From NCBI RefSeq assembly GCF_021173675.1, contig NZ_JAIHON010000012.1, positions 1-64,000 on the forward strand: a stretch of 64,000 bases of DNA. Direction: 5' to 3'. Source of the stretch: Streptomyces lincolnensis (GTDB lineage: Bacteria; Actinomycetota; Actinomycetes; Streptomycetales; Streptomycetaceae). Under the pieces are notes generated by a model. That model did no database searches and was not told where the DNA came from. It saw only the letters and a list, made by a program, of their open reading frames with translations. Shown piece after piece: positions 49,083 through 58,264 of this stretch (positions are counted from its first letter, which is position 1; each line of letters starts with the position of its first letter). A program made the translations under genes and the position numbers.

Positions 49083-49341
49083 GACAACATTCCCAACCCC
49101 GTTCCGGCGTCCGCCGGGTGCCGGTGCTACATCGGTCTCCCGATAATTCGAACAAACGCAGGGAGGCTAGCAAGCATTTTCACCTTTTAACCACAGCTTC
49201 TTAAAGTTTCCTGAGTGCCACTTGTCACGCATGGGCGCATACAACCCTCTGTGCACCTCATGTGTCTCAGGTCCCTGGAACGCCGTGCGCCGCAGGGTGT
49301 GAGGATTCCGCGCAGGTCGGTGTGGGGGTTCCGCTCAGGTC

Positions 49342-50358
49342 TCAGACCTGCCGCCATGCCTCCAGCGCCAGCCCCGGCTCGTCCTTGCGGCGGGTCAGGA
49401 GGAGTTGCCCGCCCGACGGGGAGAGCGTCGCCGCGACCACTCGGTCGTCCTCGTCGACGGCGAGCGACACCTCGGCGTCCACGGGGAGTTGCGGCCCGGA
49501 CGCGGTCCACCAGGCGCCCGCCGACTCCTGCTCGGTCGGGTACGCGGCGAAGGCGACCCGGCCGCTCGCGGAGCGCTGGGCGATCAGGGTGCAGTCGTGG
49601 CCGTCGAGTTCGCAGCGGACGGCGGAGACCGGGCCCGGACCGGCGGAGGGGAGCAGGACGGACGGCTTGGCGCCGGGGCGCCAGACGCACAGGTCGCCGG
49701 AGACGTCGGCGTAGAAGAGGGTGGTGCTCTTCGGGGAGGTGGCGAGCGCGCTCAGGGTGCCGGGGCGGACGTCGGCCTCGATCGCCTCCTCCAGGACCGG
49801 CTGCGCGCCCGGCTTCTCCTGCCGCCAGTGCAGGATGCCGCCCGGCGCCGCCGCGTACAGCTCCACGCGCCCGGACTCCCCCGTCACGGCCGCCAACTCC
49901 TCCTGTACGTCCCCGCCCTTGAGGTCGCGCCAGGGGTCCCAGCCGCCCTTCTCCTTCTGGGCGACCATGCTCACCCCGCCGGCCGTGTTGCGGACGAAGA
50001 CATGGGCGCGGCCCTGGGCGTCGACGGCTACGGCGGGGGTGCCGGTGCGCTTGCCCCGCTTGTCCGGGTGCCCGATGGGCATCCAGTCCAGGGCCGCGAG
50101 CCGGGGCCGGAAGTGCGTGGAGTGCACGAGGCCGGACTCGCCGCCGGTGGTGGGCCGCCAGGAGACCAGATGGGCGTAGCCGTCGACGCCCTGGCCGACC
50201 GCGAGCACGGGATGCAGTTTCTGGGTGCCGCCGACGGTCCGGGCCGCGTCCCAGGGGCCGCCGGGGCCGTGCTCGGCCCGGCACAGGACGGCGTCGTCCG
50301 TGGACAGATACACACTGAGCCGGCCGTCTCGGCCGCGTATGAGCCAGTCGCCGTTCAC
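49342..50358 (-). CDS. Beta-propeller-like protein, function unknown
   Basis: A 338-residue protein without a signal peptide. It contains 6-7 loosely repeated units of about 45 residues with W/G-rich turns (GPGGPWDAARTVGG; VDGYAHLVSWRP; DAQGRAHVFVRNTAGG; SGRVELYAAAPGGILHWRQ; DDRVVAATLSPSGG). This pattern is like PLL/tectonin-type or sialidase-like propellers, which often bind sugars. Its neighbour is the polysaccharide locus, but a 259-base gap separates them. GTG 50358 is the start; role unassigned. Confidence 0.7.
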   Translation of the reverse strand: MNGDWLIRGRDGRLSVYLSTDDAVLCRAEHGPGGPWDAARTVGGTQKLHPVLAVGQGVDGYAHLVSWRPTTGGESGLVHSTHFRPRLAALDWMPIGHPDKRGKRTGTPAVAVDAQGRAHVFVRNTAGGVSMVAQKEKGGWDPWRDLKGGDVQEELAAVTGESGRVELYAAAPGGILHWRQEKPGAQPVLEEAIEADVRPGTLSALATSPKSTTLFYADVSGDLCVWRPGAKPSVLLPSAGPGPVSAVRCELDGHDCTLIAQRSASGRVAFAAYPTEQESAGAWWTASGPQLPVDAEVSLAVDEDDRVVAATLSPSGGQLLLTRRKDEPGLALEAWRQV

Positions 50359-50433
50359 CGGTTCACCTTAAGCGGACGGTATGAATCGCCGCGTGTCGGC
50401 CCCCGCCCTGTGCCTCCTCGGCCCGGCGCCCGC

Positions 50434-50497
50434 GTTCGCTTCGGCCGCCTTCGCGTCGGGCCTCCATCGCGTCGGGCCTCCTTCGCGTCGGCCGCGG
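50434..50497. repeat. Short 16-bp tandem repeat
   Basis: Four imperfect units of TTCGCGTCGGGCCTCC-type sequence occupy this stretch between the propeller gene and the dehydrogenase gene; the middle two differ at one base. It lies upstream of the dehydrogenase start and looks like a replication-slippage tract. Confidence 0.6.
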
Positions 50498-50554
50498 TCG
50501 ATCGGGCAGGCTGGTCGACGGCAGGCGCCTCACGAGAACAGGAAGTCACCGATC

Positions 50555-51448
50555 ATGACCGACCAGCTCACCGTCAGCGTCCTCGGGACCGGGATCATGG
50601 GGGCCGCGATGGCCCGCAACCTCGCCCGCTCCGGACACACCGTCCGCGCCTGGAACCGCACCCGCGACAAGGCCGAGCCCCTCGCCGCCGACGGCATCAC
50701 CGTCACCGACTCCCCCGCCGAGGCGGTCCGCGCCGCCGACGTCGTGCTGACCATGCTCTACGACGGACCCGCCGCCCTGGACGTCATGCGGCAGGCCGCG
50801 CCCGCGCTGCGCCCGGGAGCCGCCTGGGTGCAGTCGACGACCGCGGGCGTCGACGCCGTGGGGGAACTGGCCGGCTTCGCCCGCGAGCACGGCCTGGTCT
50901 TCTTCGACGCGCCGGTGCTGGGCACCCGTCAGCCCGCCGAGGCCGGACAGCTGACGGTGCTGGCCGCCGGGCCCTCCGGGGAGCGGGCCGCGGTGACGCC
51001 GGTCTTCGAGGCGGTCGGCGCGCGCACGGTGTGGACGGGCGAGGACGGGGCGGCGGGCAGTGCGACCCGGCTGAAGCTGGTGGCCAACAGCTGGGTGCTG
51101 GCCGCGACGGCGGCGGCCGGTGAGGTCCTCGCGCTGTCCAAGGCGCTCGACGTCGACCCGAACTCCTTCTTCGACCTCATCTCCGGCGGGCCGCTCGACA
51201 TGGGCTACCTGCGCGCCAAGTCCGCGCTCGTCCTCGACGACCGGCTCTCCCCCGCCCAGTTCGCCGTCTCCACCGCCGCCAAGGACGCCCGGCTCATCGT
51301 CCGGGCCGGCGAGCGGTACGGCGTCCGGCTCGACGTCGCCGCCGCGAGCGCGGAACGCCTGGAGCGGGCTGCTGCGCAGGGGCACGCCGACGAGGACATG
51401 GTCGCGGCGTACTTCGCGAGCTTCGACGAGAAGGGTGAGCGGCTCTGA
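50555..51448 (+). CDS. NAD(P)-dependent oxidoreductase, 3-hydroxyisobutyrate dehydrogenase family
   Basis: A 297-residue beta-hydroxyacid dehydrogenase. NAD(P) site VSVLGTGIMGAAMARNLA near the N-terminus; WNRTRDKAEPL suggests NADP preference. Substrate motif FFDAPVLGTRQPAEAGQLTV (D-x-P-V-x-G-x-x-x-A) and the catalytic Lys in ATRLKLVANSW are present. Real substrate unclear: hydroxyisobutyrate, tartronate semialdehyde and imine reductions all occur in this family. ATG 50555 with AGGAAG upstream. Confidence 0.88.
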   Translation: MTDQLTVSVLGTGIMGAAMARNLARSGHTVRAWNRTRDKAEPLAADGITVTDSPAEAVRAADVVLTMLYDGPAALDVMRQAAPALRPGAAWVQSTTAGVDAVGELAGFAREHGLVFFDAPVLGTRQPAEAGQLTVLAAGPSGERAAVTPVFEAVGARTVWTGEDGAAGSATRLKLVANSWVLAATAAAGEVLALSKALDVDPNSFFDLISGGPLDMGYLRAKSALVLDDRLSPAQFAVSTAAKDARLIVRAGERYGVRLDVAAASAERLERAAAQGHADEDMVAAYFASFDEKGERL

Positions 51449-51482
51449 GAACCGGCGGCGTCGGGCGTGGGACCCTGGCCGC

Positions 51483-51857
51483 ATGGACGAGAACGCGCCG
51501 CTGCTGGTGATCGTGGACGCCGCCAACGTCGTCGGGTCGGTGCCCGACGGCTGGTGGCGGGACCGGCGGGGCGCCGCGGAACGCCTGCGCGACCGCCTCG
51601 CCGCGGACGGCGTCCCCGGGCATACCGGCCCCGTCGAGATCGTCCTCGTGGTCGAGGGCGCGGCCCGTGGAGTGGAGTCGGTGCCGGGTGTCCGGGTGGA
51701 GGACGCGCCCGGGAGCGGGGACGACCACATGGTCGCCCTGGTGGCCCGCGCGGGCGAACGCCCCGTACTCGTCGTCACGGCCGACCGCGAACTCCGCCAC
51801 CGCGTCGGCGAGCTGGGAGCGGCGGTGGCGGGCCCACGAACGGTAAGACCGTCCTGA
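51483..51857 (+). CDS. NYN/PIN-like domain protein (124 aa)
   Basis: A small soluble protein with an N-terminal LLVIVDAANVVGSVPDGWW, the acidic DxxN pattern of NYN/PIN-type nucleases, and later GSGDDHMVALV and VLVVTADRELRHRV, which supply further acids. The layout fits a minimal metal-dependent RNase fold. Homologues are, as I recall, sometimes labelled NTP pyrophosphohydrolase, which the sequence does not support. ATG 51483 is 34 bases after the dehydrogenase stop. Confidence 0.75.
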   Translation: MDENAPLLVIVDAANVVGSVPDGWWRDRRGAAERLRDRLAADGVPGHTGPVEIVLVVEGAARGVESVPGVRVEDAPGSGDDHMVALVARAGERPVLVVTADRELRHRVGELGAAVAGPRTVRPS

Positions 51858-52066
51858 CGGTTCGCTGGGATTGAGGGGCGGGCGAGGGCGGATTGCTCCG
51901 CGACCGGTGAGACTCGGCCCCGGGCTCCGCCGCGTGGGGCAGCCGGTCCGGTCCCCGGACGACGAGAGCGTCCTGCCGGACGCCGCCGCATGAGCCCCAC
52001 GGGACAGTGAACCCGTCCTGACCGCTTACGCCCCGAAGCGCCGCCGGGCAGACCCCGGCAGCGAAA

Positions 52067-52097
52067 CGGCCCCGCGGGCTTCGCCGGAGCGGGGCCG
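52067..52097 (-). terminator. Terminator of the amino-acid permease gene
   Basis: CGGCCCCGC (52067-52075) pairs with GCGGGGCCG (52089-52097) around a 13-base loop, 30 bases after the permease stop; on the minus strand TTTCGCTG follows the stem. Confidence 0.7.
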
Positions 52098-52127
52098 CGG
52101 GGCCGGGATGGGTGGTTGGGGCGGGGG

Positions 52128-53654
52128 TTACTGCGTGCCGCCGTTGGTCGGGGGCTTCAGGACCTCGCCGACCGTGGTTTCGGCCTCGCGGCCGAGGCGG
52201 CTGTGGGAGCGGCCGTAGACGAAGTAGACGATGAAGCCGAGGGCCATCCAGAGGGCGAATCGGAGCCAGGTCTCGGCGGGCAGGTTGAGCATCAGCCACA
52301 GGGAGGCGGCCACCGACAGGATCGGGATGAACGGTACCCACGGGGTGCGGAAGGAACGGTGCAGGTCGGGGCGGGACTTGCGCAGGATGATCACGCCGAT
52401 CGCGACGACCACGAAGGCGAACAGCGTGCCGATGTTGACCAGTTCGGCGAGCTCGCTCAGCGGGGTGAAGCCGGCGACGACCGCGATGAGGACGCCGAGC
52501 AGGATGGTCGGCCGGTGCGGGGTCTTGAACTTCGGGTGGACGTGGGAGAAGAAGCGCGGCAGCAGCCCGTCGCGGCTCATGGCGAAGAACACGCGGGTCT
52601 GGCCGAGGAGCAGGATCATGCAGACCGTGGTGAGGCCGACCGCGGCGCCGAAGCTGATGAAGCCCGCGAACCAGGGATGCCCGGTGGCCTTGAACGCGTC
52701 GGCGAGCGGGGCCGTGATCGACAGGTCGGTGTACTTCTGCATGCCGGTCACCACGATCGACACGGCCACGTAGAGGGTCGTGCAGATGAGCAGCGAGCCG
52801 AGGATGCCGCGGGGCATGTCCCGCTGGGGGTTCCTGGTCTCCTCGGCGGCCGTGGCGACGACGTCGAAGCCGATGAAGGCGAAGAAGACGACCGAGGCGG
52901 CCGTGAAGATGCCCATCACGCCGAAGTTGGAGGGTGCCCAGCCGAACATCAGCTGGATGAGCGGCGACTGGAGACTGTCGCCGGCCGGCACGTCCTGCGC
53001 CTTCGGGATGAACGGGTCGTAGTTGTCGCTCTTGATGAAGAAGGCGCCCGCGATGATCACGACGAGAACGACGGTCACCTTGATGGCGACGACGAGGGAG
53101 GTGACCCGCGCGGAGAGCTTCGTGCCGAGCACCAGGATGCCGGTGAGCACCAGGACCAGCGCGGCGGCGAGGATGTCGAAGCCGAATCCGTCGGCGCCGT
53201 CCCGGCCGCTGAGCGCCTCCGGCAGATGCCAGCCGGCGTTGTCCATCAGCGAGGCGATGTAGCCGGACCAGCCGACCGCCACCACCGCCGTGCCGAGCGC
53301 GAACTCCAGGACCAGGTCCCAGCCGATGATCCAGGCGGGCAGTTCACCGAGCGAGGCGTACGAGAAGGTGTACGCCGATCCCGCCACCGGGACGGTGGAG
53401 GCGAACTCGGCGTAGCAGAGCGCGGCGAGCGCGCAGACGACTCCGGCCACGACGAAGGCCAGGGCCACGGCGGGGCCGGCGTTGTTCCTGGCCACCGTGC
53501 CGGTCAGGACGAAGATGCCGGTGCCGATGATGACGCCGACGCCGAAGACGGTCAGATCCAGCGCGGACAAGGATTTCTTGAGCGCGTGCTCGGGCTCCTC
53601 GGTATCGAGGATGGACTGCTCGACCTTCTTCGTCCGGAAGAGGGTGCTGCTCAC
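52128..53654 (-). CDS. APC superfamily amino-acid permease (cationic type)
   Basis: A 508-residue membrane protein with 12-14 hydrophobic helices. Family signatures: LTVFGVGVIIGTGIFVLTG in helix 1, FVVAGVVCALAALCYAEFA, FFAFIGFDVVATAAEET in helix 6, and ILLLGQTRVFFAMSRDGLLP. It resembles the cationic amino-acid transporter (YfnA/CAT) branch; substrate not provable. GTG 53654 is preceded by GGGAGGT. It has its own terminator on each side and is probably monocistronic. Confidence 0.92.
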   Translation of the reverse strand: MSSTLFRTKKVEQSILDTEEPEHALKKSLSALDLTVFGVGVIIGTGIFVLTGTVARNNAGPAVALAFVVAGVVCALAALCYAEFASTVPVAGSAYTFSYASLGELPAWIIGWDLVLEFALGTAVVAVGWSGYIASLMDNAGWHLPEALSGRDGADGFGFDILAAALVLVLTGILVLGTKLSARVTSLVVAIKVTVVLVVIIAGAFFIKSDNYDPFIPKAQDVPAGDSLQSPLIQLMFGWAPSNFGVMGIFTAASVVFFAFIGFDVVATAAEETRNPQRDMPRGILGSLLICTTLYVAVSIVVTGMQKYTDLSITAPLADAFKATGHPWFAGFISFGAAVGLTTVCMILLLGQTRVFFAMSRDGLLPRFFSHVHPKFKTPHRPTILLGVLIAVVAGFTPLSELAELVNIGTLFAFVVVAIGVIILRKSRPDLHRSFRTPWVPFIPILSVAASLWLMLNLPAETWLRFALWMALGFIVYFVYGRSHSRLGREAETTVGEVLKPPTNGGTQ

Positions 53655-53737
53655 GGGTACCTCCCACGCTTGTCGTCCTCGACATGATCGAGAGGGGGCG
53701 TAGGTCGTATGCCCCGGCGCGGCCGCATTCACGCAAA

Positions 53738-53779
53738 TGGGCCGCTCGTACCACCCTTGGCGGTGGTACGAGCGGCCCA
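53738..53779 (-). terminator. Terminator of dxs
   Basis: An 18-bp perfect stem (53738-53755 with 53762-53779, arm GGGCCGCTCGTACCACC plus a closing pair) with a 6-base loop, 24 bases past the dxs stop on the minus strand. Confidence 0.88.
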
Positions 53780-53802
53780 CTCGGGCGGGTCGGTCCGGCC
53801 GG

Positions 53803-55731
53803 TCAGTCGCGCGCGGGTTCCACCGAGTCCACCTCGGCCGCCGCGCTGCCGTACTTGCCGTCCAGCTTGGAGACCAGGCCGGTGACCTGGCGGGCGATGT
53901 CCGGCGCGGTGAGCCCGATCTCCGCCATGACCTCGGCGCGGGAGGCGTGGTCGAGGAAGCGCGGCGGGATGCCGAAGTCCCGCAGCGGGATGTCGACGCC
54001 GGCGTCCCGCAGGGCCTGCGCGACCGAAGAACCGACGCCGCCGACACGGGAGTTGTCCTCGACGGTGACGACCACGCGGTGCCGCTCCGCGAGGGGGGCC
54101 ATGGCCTCGTCGACGGGCTTGACCCAGCGCGGGTCCACGACGGTGGTGGAGATGCCCTGCCGGTCGAGCAGGGAGGCGATCTCCAGGCACATCGGAGCCA
54201 GGGCGCCCACGGAGACGAGGAGCACGTCGGGCGTGTCCGTGCCCGGCTCGCGCAGGACGTCCATGCCGCCGACGCGCCCCACGGCGGCGACGGCGGGACC
54301 GACGGCGCCCTTGGAGAAGCGGACCACGGTCGGCGCGTCCTTGACCTCGACGGCCTCCCGCAGCTGCGCCCGCACCTGGTCGGCGTCGCGCGGGGCGGCC
54401 AGCCGCAGCCCGGGGACGACCTGGAGGATCGACATGTCCCACATGCCGTTGTGGGAGGCGCCGTCGGTGCCGGTGACGCCGGCCCGGTCCAGTACGAACG
54501 TCACACCGCACTTGTGGAGGGCGACATCCATGAGCACCTGGTCGAAGGCACGATTCAGGAACGTGGCGTACACCGCGAAGACAGGATGGAGTCCACCATG
54601 GGCGAGACCCGCGGCCGACACGGCGCCGTGCTGCTCGGCGATGCCGACGTCGTAGATCCGCTCCGGGAAGGCGTCGGCGAACTTCTTCAGGCCGACGGGC
54701 TGGAGCATCGCCGCGGTGATCGCCACGATGTCCTCGCGCTCCTGGCCGAGCTTGACCATCTCCTCGCCGAAGACGGAGGTCCAGTCGGCGCCGGAGGCCT
54801 TGACCGGGAGTCCGGTGTCGGGGTGGATGGGGCCGATGCCGTGGAAGCGGTCGGCCTCGTCCTGGAGGGCGGGCTGGTAGCCGCGGCCCTTCTCGGTGAG
54901 GCAGTGCACGATCACGGGCCCGCCGAAGCGTTTGGCGCGGGCGAGCGCCGACTCCAGTGCCTCGATGTCGTGGCCGTCGATGGGCCCGACGTACTTCAGG
55001 CCGAGGTCCTCGAACATGCCCTGGGGCGCGATGAAGTCCTTCAGGCCCTTCTTGGCGCCGTGCAGGGTCTCGTAGAGGGGCCGGCCGACGACCGGAGTGC
55101 GCTCCAGGAGGTCCTTGCCCCGGGCCAGGAAGCGCTCGTAGCCGTCGGTGGTGCGCAGGGTCGCGAGGTGGTTGGCGAGGCCGCCGATGGTCGGCGCGTA
55201 GGACCGCTCGTTGTCGTTGACGACGATGACCAGCGGCCGGTCCTTGGCGTCGGCGATGTTGTTCAGTGCCTCCCAGGCCATACCGCCGGTCAGGGCGCCG
55301 TCACCGATCACGGCGACCACGTGGTCCTCGCGTTCGAGGACCTGGTTGGCCTTGGCGAGGCCGTCGGCCCAGCCGAGGACCGTGGAGGCGTGGCTGTTCT
55401 CGATGACGTCGTGCTCGGACTCCGCCTGCGAGGGGTAGCCGGACAGGCCGCCCTTCATCTTCAGCCTGGAGAAGTCCTGCCGGCCGGTGAGCAGCTTGTG
55501 GACGTAGGACTGGTGGCCCGTGTCCCACAGCACCTTGTCCTTGGGCGACTCGAACACCCGGTGCAGTGCGATGGTCAGCTCCACCACGCCGAGGTTCGGG
55601 CCCAGGTGGCCGCCGGTCTTGGAGACGGCGTCGACGAGGAAGGTCCGGATCTCCTCGGCCAGCTGGTCCAGCTGCTCCAGGCTGAGCCGGTCCAGATCAC
55701 GCGGTCCCCTGATGCGGGTCAGCAGCGGCAC
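53803..55731 (-). CDS. dxs: 1-deoxy-D-xylulose-5-phosphate synthase
   Basis: First and rate-setting enzyme of the MEP isoprenoid pathway; condenses pyruvate and glyceraldehyde 3-phosphate using thiamine diphosphate. The 642-residue length is normal. Motifs: GGHLGPNLGVVELTIALH, the TPP-binding GDGALTGGMAWEALNNI, VGPIDGHD, EKGRGYQPA, and in the pyrimidine domain YDVGIAEQHGAVSAAG. GTG 55731 has AAGGAGG upstream and a -10-like TAGACT near 55785-55780. It is flanked by its own terminator and is not in an operon with other MEP genes. Confidence 0.96.
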   Translation of the reverse strand: MPLLTRIRGPRDLDRLSLEQLDQLAEEIRTFLVDAVSKTGGHLGPNLGVVELTIALHRVFESPKDKVLWDTGHQSYVHKLLTGRQDFSRLKMKGGLSGYPSQAESEHDVIENSHASTVLGWADGLAKANQVLEREDHVVAVIGDGALTGGMAWEALNNIADAKDRPLVIVVNDNERSYAPTIGGLANHLATLRTTDGYERFLARGKDLLERTPVVGRPLYETLHGAKKGLKDFIAPQGMFEDLGLKYVGPIDGHDIEALESALARAKRFGGPVIVHCLTEKGRGYQPALQDEADRFHGIGPIHPDTGLPVKASGADWTSVFGEEMVKLGQEREDIVAITAAMLQPVGLKKFADAFPERIYDVGIAEQHGAVSAAGLAHGGLHPVFAVYATFLNRAFDQVLMDVALHKCGVTFVLDRAGVTGTDGASHNGMWDMSILQVVPGLRLAAPRDADQVRAQLREAVEVKDAPTVVRFSKGAVGPAVAAVGRVGGMDVLREPGTDTPDVLLVSVGALAPMCLEIASLLDRQGISTTVVDPRWVKPVDEAMAPLAERHRVVVTVEDNSRVGGVGSSVAQALRDAGVDIPLRDFGIPPRFLDHASRAEVMAEIGLTAPDIARQVTGLVSKLDGKYGSAAAEVDSVEPARD

Positions 55732-55873
55732 CCGTGCCTCCTTGCAGTAGAGCTGATCGAGCTGTTGCCGGGCTTGTCGAGTCTAATGTTCCGCCTGTGC
55801 GGACCGCGCCCGGGCGGTGCGTCATACGTCACGCGATCGGCTGTACCCAAGATGTGCCGTTCCTACGACAAGA

Positions 55874-55907
55874 CTGTTGCCCGGCGCTGGAGAGCACCGG
55901 GCAACAG
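55874..55907 (-). terminator. Terminator of the xylFGH operon
   Basis: CTGTTGCCCGG (55874-55884) pairs with CCGGGCAACAG (55897-55907) around a 12-base loop, 17 bases after the xylH stop; TCTTGTCG follows on the minus strand. Confidence 0.8.
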
Positions 55908-55924
55908 GGTGACGCTCGCGGGCG

Positions 55925-57244
55925 CTACGCGCGCCCGGCGGCCTTCTGGCTCTTGCGGGAGACGGAGTCGATGACCACGGCACCCAGCAGCACCGCACCG
56001 GTGATCATGTACTGGATCGAGGTGTTCATGTTCAGCAGGTCCAGACCGGTCTGGATCGACTGGATCACCAGCATGCCCAGCAGCGCGGACCACACCGTGC
56101 CCCGGCCGCCGAACAGCGACGTACCACCGATGACGGCGGCCGCGATGGCCAGCATCAGCGTGTTGCCGCCGCCGGAGGTCAGCGAGGCGCTCTGTGTCTG
56201 GCCGGCGAAGAACATGCCGCCGACCGCCGCGAAGCCACCGGCGATGGCGAACACGGTGATCCGGATCATGGGCACGTTGATGCCCGCCCGTCGCGCCGCC
56301 TCGATGCCGCCGCCGACCGCGAACACCTTGCGGCCGAAGGGCGTCCGGCGCAGGACGAAGTCGACGATCACCAGACAGGCGAGGAAGATCACCAGCGCGT
56401 TGGAGACACCGGCGGAGGAGTTCAGCACGTACGCGGCGACGAACGCGGCCACCGCGAGCAGTCCGACCCGCAGCGCGATCTCGGCGTTGGTGCGGTGCGG
56501 CACGCCCGCCGCCTTGCGCCGGCGCTGCTCGATGAGGGAGCCGGCGAGCAGGGAGACGACACCGAGGGCGGCCAGCAGGTAGGCGCCGATGATGGCCTGG
56601 TCCATGAAGAAGGACCGCTGCCCGAGCAGGTGCACCGGACCGGTGTCCGGGATGTTGATCGTGCCGGTCGAGCCCAGCAGCCACAGCATCAGACCGTTCC
56701 AGCCGAGGAAGCCGGCCAGGGTCACGACGAAGGCCGGTACGCCGAGCTTGGCGAAGAACCAGCCGTGCAGGGTGCCCACGCCGATGCCGACGAGGATGGT
56801 CAGCAGCAGGCTGAACCAGGCGTTCATGTCGTGGTTGACCACGAACACGGCGAAGAGCGTGGAGGCCAGACCGCTGACGGAGGCGACCGACAGGTCGATC
56901 TCGCCGAGCAGCAGCACGAACACCAGTCCGATGGCGAGCATGCCGGTGGCCGAGAGGTAGAAGCTGATGTTGGACAGGTTCTCGGCGCTGAGGAACCGGT
57001 CGTTCTGGAGCTGGAAGACGGTCCAGATGACGATCAGGCCGAGGACGACCGGCAGGGAGCCGATCTCACCGCCCTTGACCTTGCGCTTGAACTCGGTCCA
57101 GTAGCCCTTGAGGCCCTCTTCGCGGATCAGCAGCCGCGGGTCGACGACGGCGACGGGCGCGGCGGTCGGGTCGTCGGCGGGAGCGACGGTCTCCTGCGAG
57201 GCCGGCTCCGGATCCTGCTTCACGGTCTTGGACGTGTCGCTCAC
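55925..57244 (-). CDS. xylH: Xylose-type ABC transporter permease XylH
   Basis: A 439-residue permease of the ribose/xylose branch. The first 60 residues are cytoplasmic; about ten helices follow, with LLLGEIDLSVASVSGLAS and AGFLGWNGLMLWLLGS typical of XylH, and GRKVFAVGGGIEAARRAGI near the ATPase contact. A longer loop between helices (SLIEQRRRKAAGVPHRT) separates two halves. GTG 57244 overlaps the xylG stop (GTGA). Synteny with rok7B7 and xylF supports the name. Confidence 0.92.
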   Translation of the reverse strand: MSDTSKTVKQDPEPASQETVAPADDPTAAPVAVVDPRLLIREEGLKGYWTEFKRKVKGGEIGSLPVVLGLIVIWTVFQLQNDRFLSAENLSNISFYLSATGMLAIGLVFVLLLGEIDLSVASVSGLASTLFAVFVVNHDMNAWFSLLLTILVGIGVGTLHGWFFAKLGVPAFVVTLAGFLGWNGLMLWLLGSTGTINIPDTGPVHLLGQRSFFMDQAIIGAYLLAALGVVSLLAGSLIEQRRRKAAGVPHRTNAEIALRVGLLAVAAFVAAYVLNSSAGVSNALVIFLACLVIVDFVLRRTPFGRKVFAVGGGIEAARRAGINVPMIRITVFAIAGGFAAVGGMFFAGQTQSASLTSGGGNTLMLAIAAAVIGGTSLFGGRGTVWSALLGMLVIQSIQTGLDLLNMNTSIQYMITGAVLLGAVVIDSVSRKSQKAAGRA

Positions 57245-58023
57245 TTTGCCGCCTCCGTGGTGCGACGCCCCGCACGACGGGTCACGGCGTTGTCCGTGGC
57301 ACCGGTGATCGCGGCGATGATCTCTTCGTGGGTGGTGTCCTTCACCGGGAAGGATCCGTTGTTCTTGCCCAGGCGCAGCACGGCGACGGTGTCCGCCACC
57401 GCCTTGACGTCGGCCATGTTGTGGCTGATGAGGATGACGCCGAGGTTGCGCTCGCGCAGCCGCTCGACCAGGTCGAGGACCTGCGCGGTCTGCTCGACGC
57501 CGAGGGCGGCGGTGGGCTCGTCGAGGATGACGACCTTGGGGTCGCCGATGAGGGCGCGCGCGATGGCGACGACCTGGCGCTGGCCACCGGAGAGGCTCGC
57601 GATCGGGATGCGCACGCTCGGGATGCGGATGGAGAGCGTGGACAGCAGCTCGCGGGCCTTCTGCTCCATCGTGACCTCGTCGATCACGCCGCGGTGCAGC
57701 AGTTCGCGCCCGAGGTACAGGTTGGCGACCACGTCGAGGTTGTCGCACAGCGCGAGGTCCTGGTAGACCGTCGCCACGCCGAGCCCCTGGGCGTCGTGCG
57801 GCTTGTTGATGCTGACCGGGGAGCCCTCCCACTCGATGACACCCTCGTCGATGGGGTGCACACCGGCGATCGTCTTGACCAGGGTGGACTTTCCTGCGCC
57901 GTTGTCGCCGACCAGGGCGACCACTTCTCCGGCGTGGACCTCCAGCTCGACATCGGTGAGGGCCTGCACCGCACCGAATCGCTTGGAGACTCCGCGCAAC
58001 GCCAGCACGGGCGTAGCGGACAC
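57241..58023 (-). CDS. xylG: Xylose-type ABC transporter ATP-binding protein XylG
   Basis: A 260-residue ATPase: Walker A GDNGAGKST, Q-loop VYQDLALC, signature LSGGQRQ, Walker B VVILDEPTAALG, and switch His in LISHNMADV. Unlike E. coli XylG it has one rather than two ATPase domains, as is common in Streptomyces. I set the start at GTG 58023, 9 bases after AAGGAG; an ATG at 58032 abuts that site and is less likely. A large hairpin separates it from xylF. Confidence 0.9.
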   Translation of the reverse strand: MSATPVLALRGVSKRFGAVQALTDVELEVHAGEVVALVGDNGAGKSTLVKTIAGVHPIDEGVIEWEGSPVSINKPHDAQGLGVATVYQDLALCDNLDVVANLYLGRELLHRGVIDEVTMEQKARELLSTLSIRIPSVRIPIASLSGGQRQVVAIARALIGDPKVVILDEPTAALGVEQTAQVLDLVERLRERNLGVILISHNMADVKAVADTVAVLRLGKNNGSFPVKDTTHEEIIAAITGATDNAVTRRAGRRTTEAAK

Positions 58024-58167
58024 GTGAACCATCTCCTTCGCCGCCTGACCGGCGGGGATGCCGCGCTTGGGGTGGGCGCGGAGAGTTGGTGCTCGAAGCA
58101 CCGGTTTACAAGATGAACATGCGCGCGGCCGGTGCCCGTTGGCAACGGCTGCGCCGGTCGTGCTTCC

Positions 58168-58218
58168 GTCCGGCGCCCGCCCCACAGCGGGGTATGAAGG
58201 TGGGGTCGGGCGCCGGAC
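58168..58218 (-). terminator. Hairpin between xylF and xylG
   Basis: GTCCGGCGCCCG (58168-58179) pairs with CGGGCGCCGGAC (58207-58218), and CCCCA with TGGGG continues the stem inside. It is 46 bases past the xylF stop. It probably stabilises xylF mRNA or partly terminates, giving more binding protein than permease and ATPase. Confidence 0.65.
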
Positions 58219-58264
58219 GTGCTCGGGGCGCGTCCTCGGCGAGGAGGCGCTTTCGAGGCGGCTG

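Noticed and set aside
46075..49173. Apparent fusion of dehydrogenase and GT2 in one frame
   Set aside because: The upstream portion is an off-frame reading of the dehydrogenase; the real genes overlap by GTGA in different frames.
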